Shown piece after piece: positions 63,901 to 64,000 of a stretch of 64,000 bases of DNA. The stretch is from positions 6,756,861-6,820,860 of the forward strand of contig WARS01000015.1 of NCBI GenBank assembly GCA_008933995.1, in the 5' to 3' direction. This DNA is from Datnioides undecimradiatus. Taxonomy: Eukaryota; Chordata; Actinopteri; Lobotiformes; Datnioididae. The translations under genes were made by a program, and so were the position numbers. Below the pieces are notes generated by a model that saw only the letters and a program-made list of their open reading frames with translations, did no database searches and was not told where the DNA came from. Each line of letters starts with the position of its first letter. Position 1 is the first letter of the stretch.

Positions 63901-64000
63901 GTTGCAATTTTCCAAAGTGTTCACATCATACCAGAGACGATTTGGAAATTCCTTTTGGAGACGTCCACATACCAGAGATAAGGTCAATGAATCCTCAAAT

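Larger units (their letters stand above)
63076..64000. other. Upstream region: candidate promoter and interspersed repeat
   Basis: Apart from the promoter-like block (63,100-63,260) and the decayed repeat (about 63,525-63,900), I see no exon or gene. If the first exon at 62,950 is correct, this is the 5' flank of pde4d; otherwise it is still intron. Confidence 0.35.

Noticed and set aside
1..64000. miR-582, which is hosted by a PDE4D intron in mammals
   Set aside because: I noticed no match to the mature sequence as I recall it. A diverged copy cannot be excluded without a search.

Overview
This window is vertebrate nuclear DNA, most likely from a percomorph teleost fish. It is AT-rich and almost entirely intronic, with many CA/GT, CT and AT microsatellites. 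It carries decayed copies of short interspersed repeats that I recall as common in perch-like fishes, and a small Tc1/mariner-type element. There are no prokaryotic genes, CRISPR arrays or rRNA genes, and I saw no tRNA.

The only gene I can identify with confidence is pde4d (cAMP-specific 3',5'-cyclic phosphodiesterase 4D), on the minus strand. The window covers part of its 5' half, where alternative promoters and first exons give each long isoform its own N-terminus. Reading along the gene from high to low coordinates: a possible promoter and noncoding first exon (63.26-62.95 kb); a 59-nt exon with the probable start codon of a PDE4D7-type isoform (46,433-46,491); the conserved second exon of that isoform (33,086-33,324), with a PKA-type RRLS motif; and the PDE4D4-type first exon (26,647-26,945), behind a CpG-rich promoter (about 27.0-27.75 kb). 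Both isoform-specific donors are phase 2, as needed to join the shared PDE4D exon that starts in the FDVDNG region. That exon, the UCR1/UCR2 regulatory modules and the catalytic domain are not seen here and must lie left of position 1.

These exons do not encode an enzyme on their own. They supply targeting and regulatory N-termini for a shared UCR1-UCR2-catalytic core, so two separated promoters can place the same cAMP-degrading enzyme at different sites in the cell.

The remaining ~63 kb is intron or upstream sequence. Points of interest in it are an unrecognised 117-codon minus-strand ORF with coding-like composition (10,658-11,011), a candidate enhancer with X-box and AP-1 sites (43.57-43.83 kb), a consensus CRE (44,895), a nearly perfect 39-nt palindrome (21,461), an 82-bp tandem duplication (16,647) and a 357-bp inverted-repeat element (45,273). 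All calls come from reading the sequence and from memory of protein families; no database search was run.
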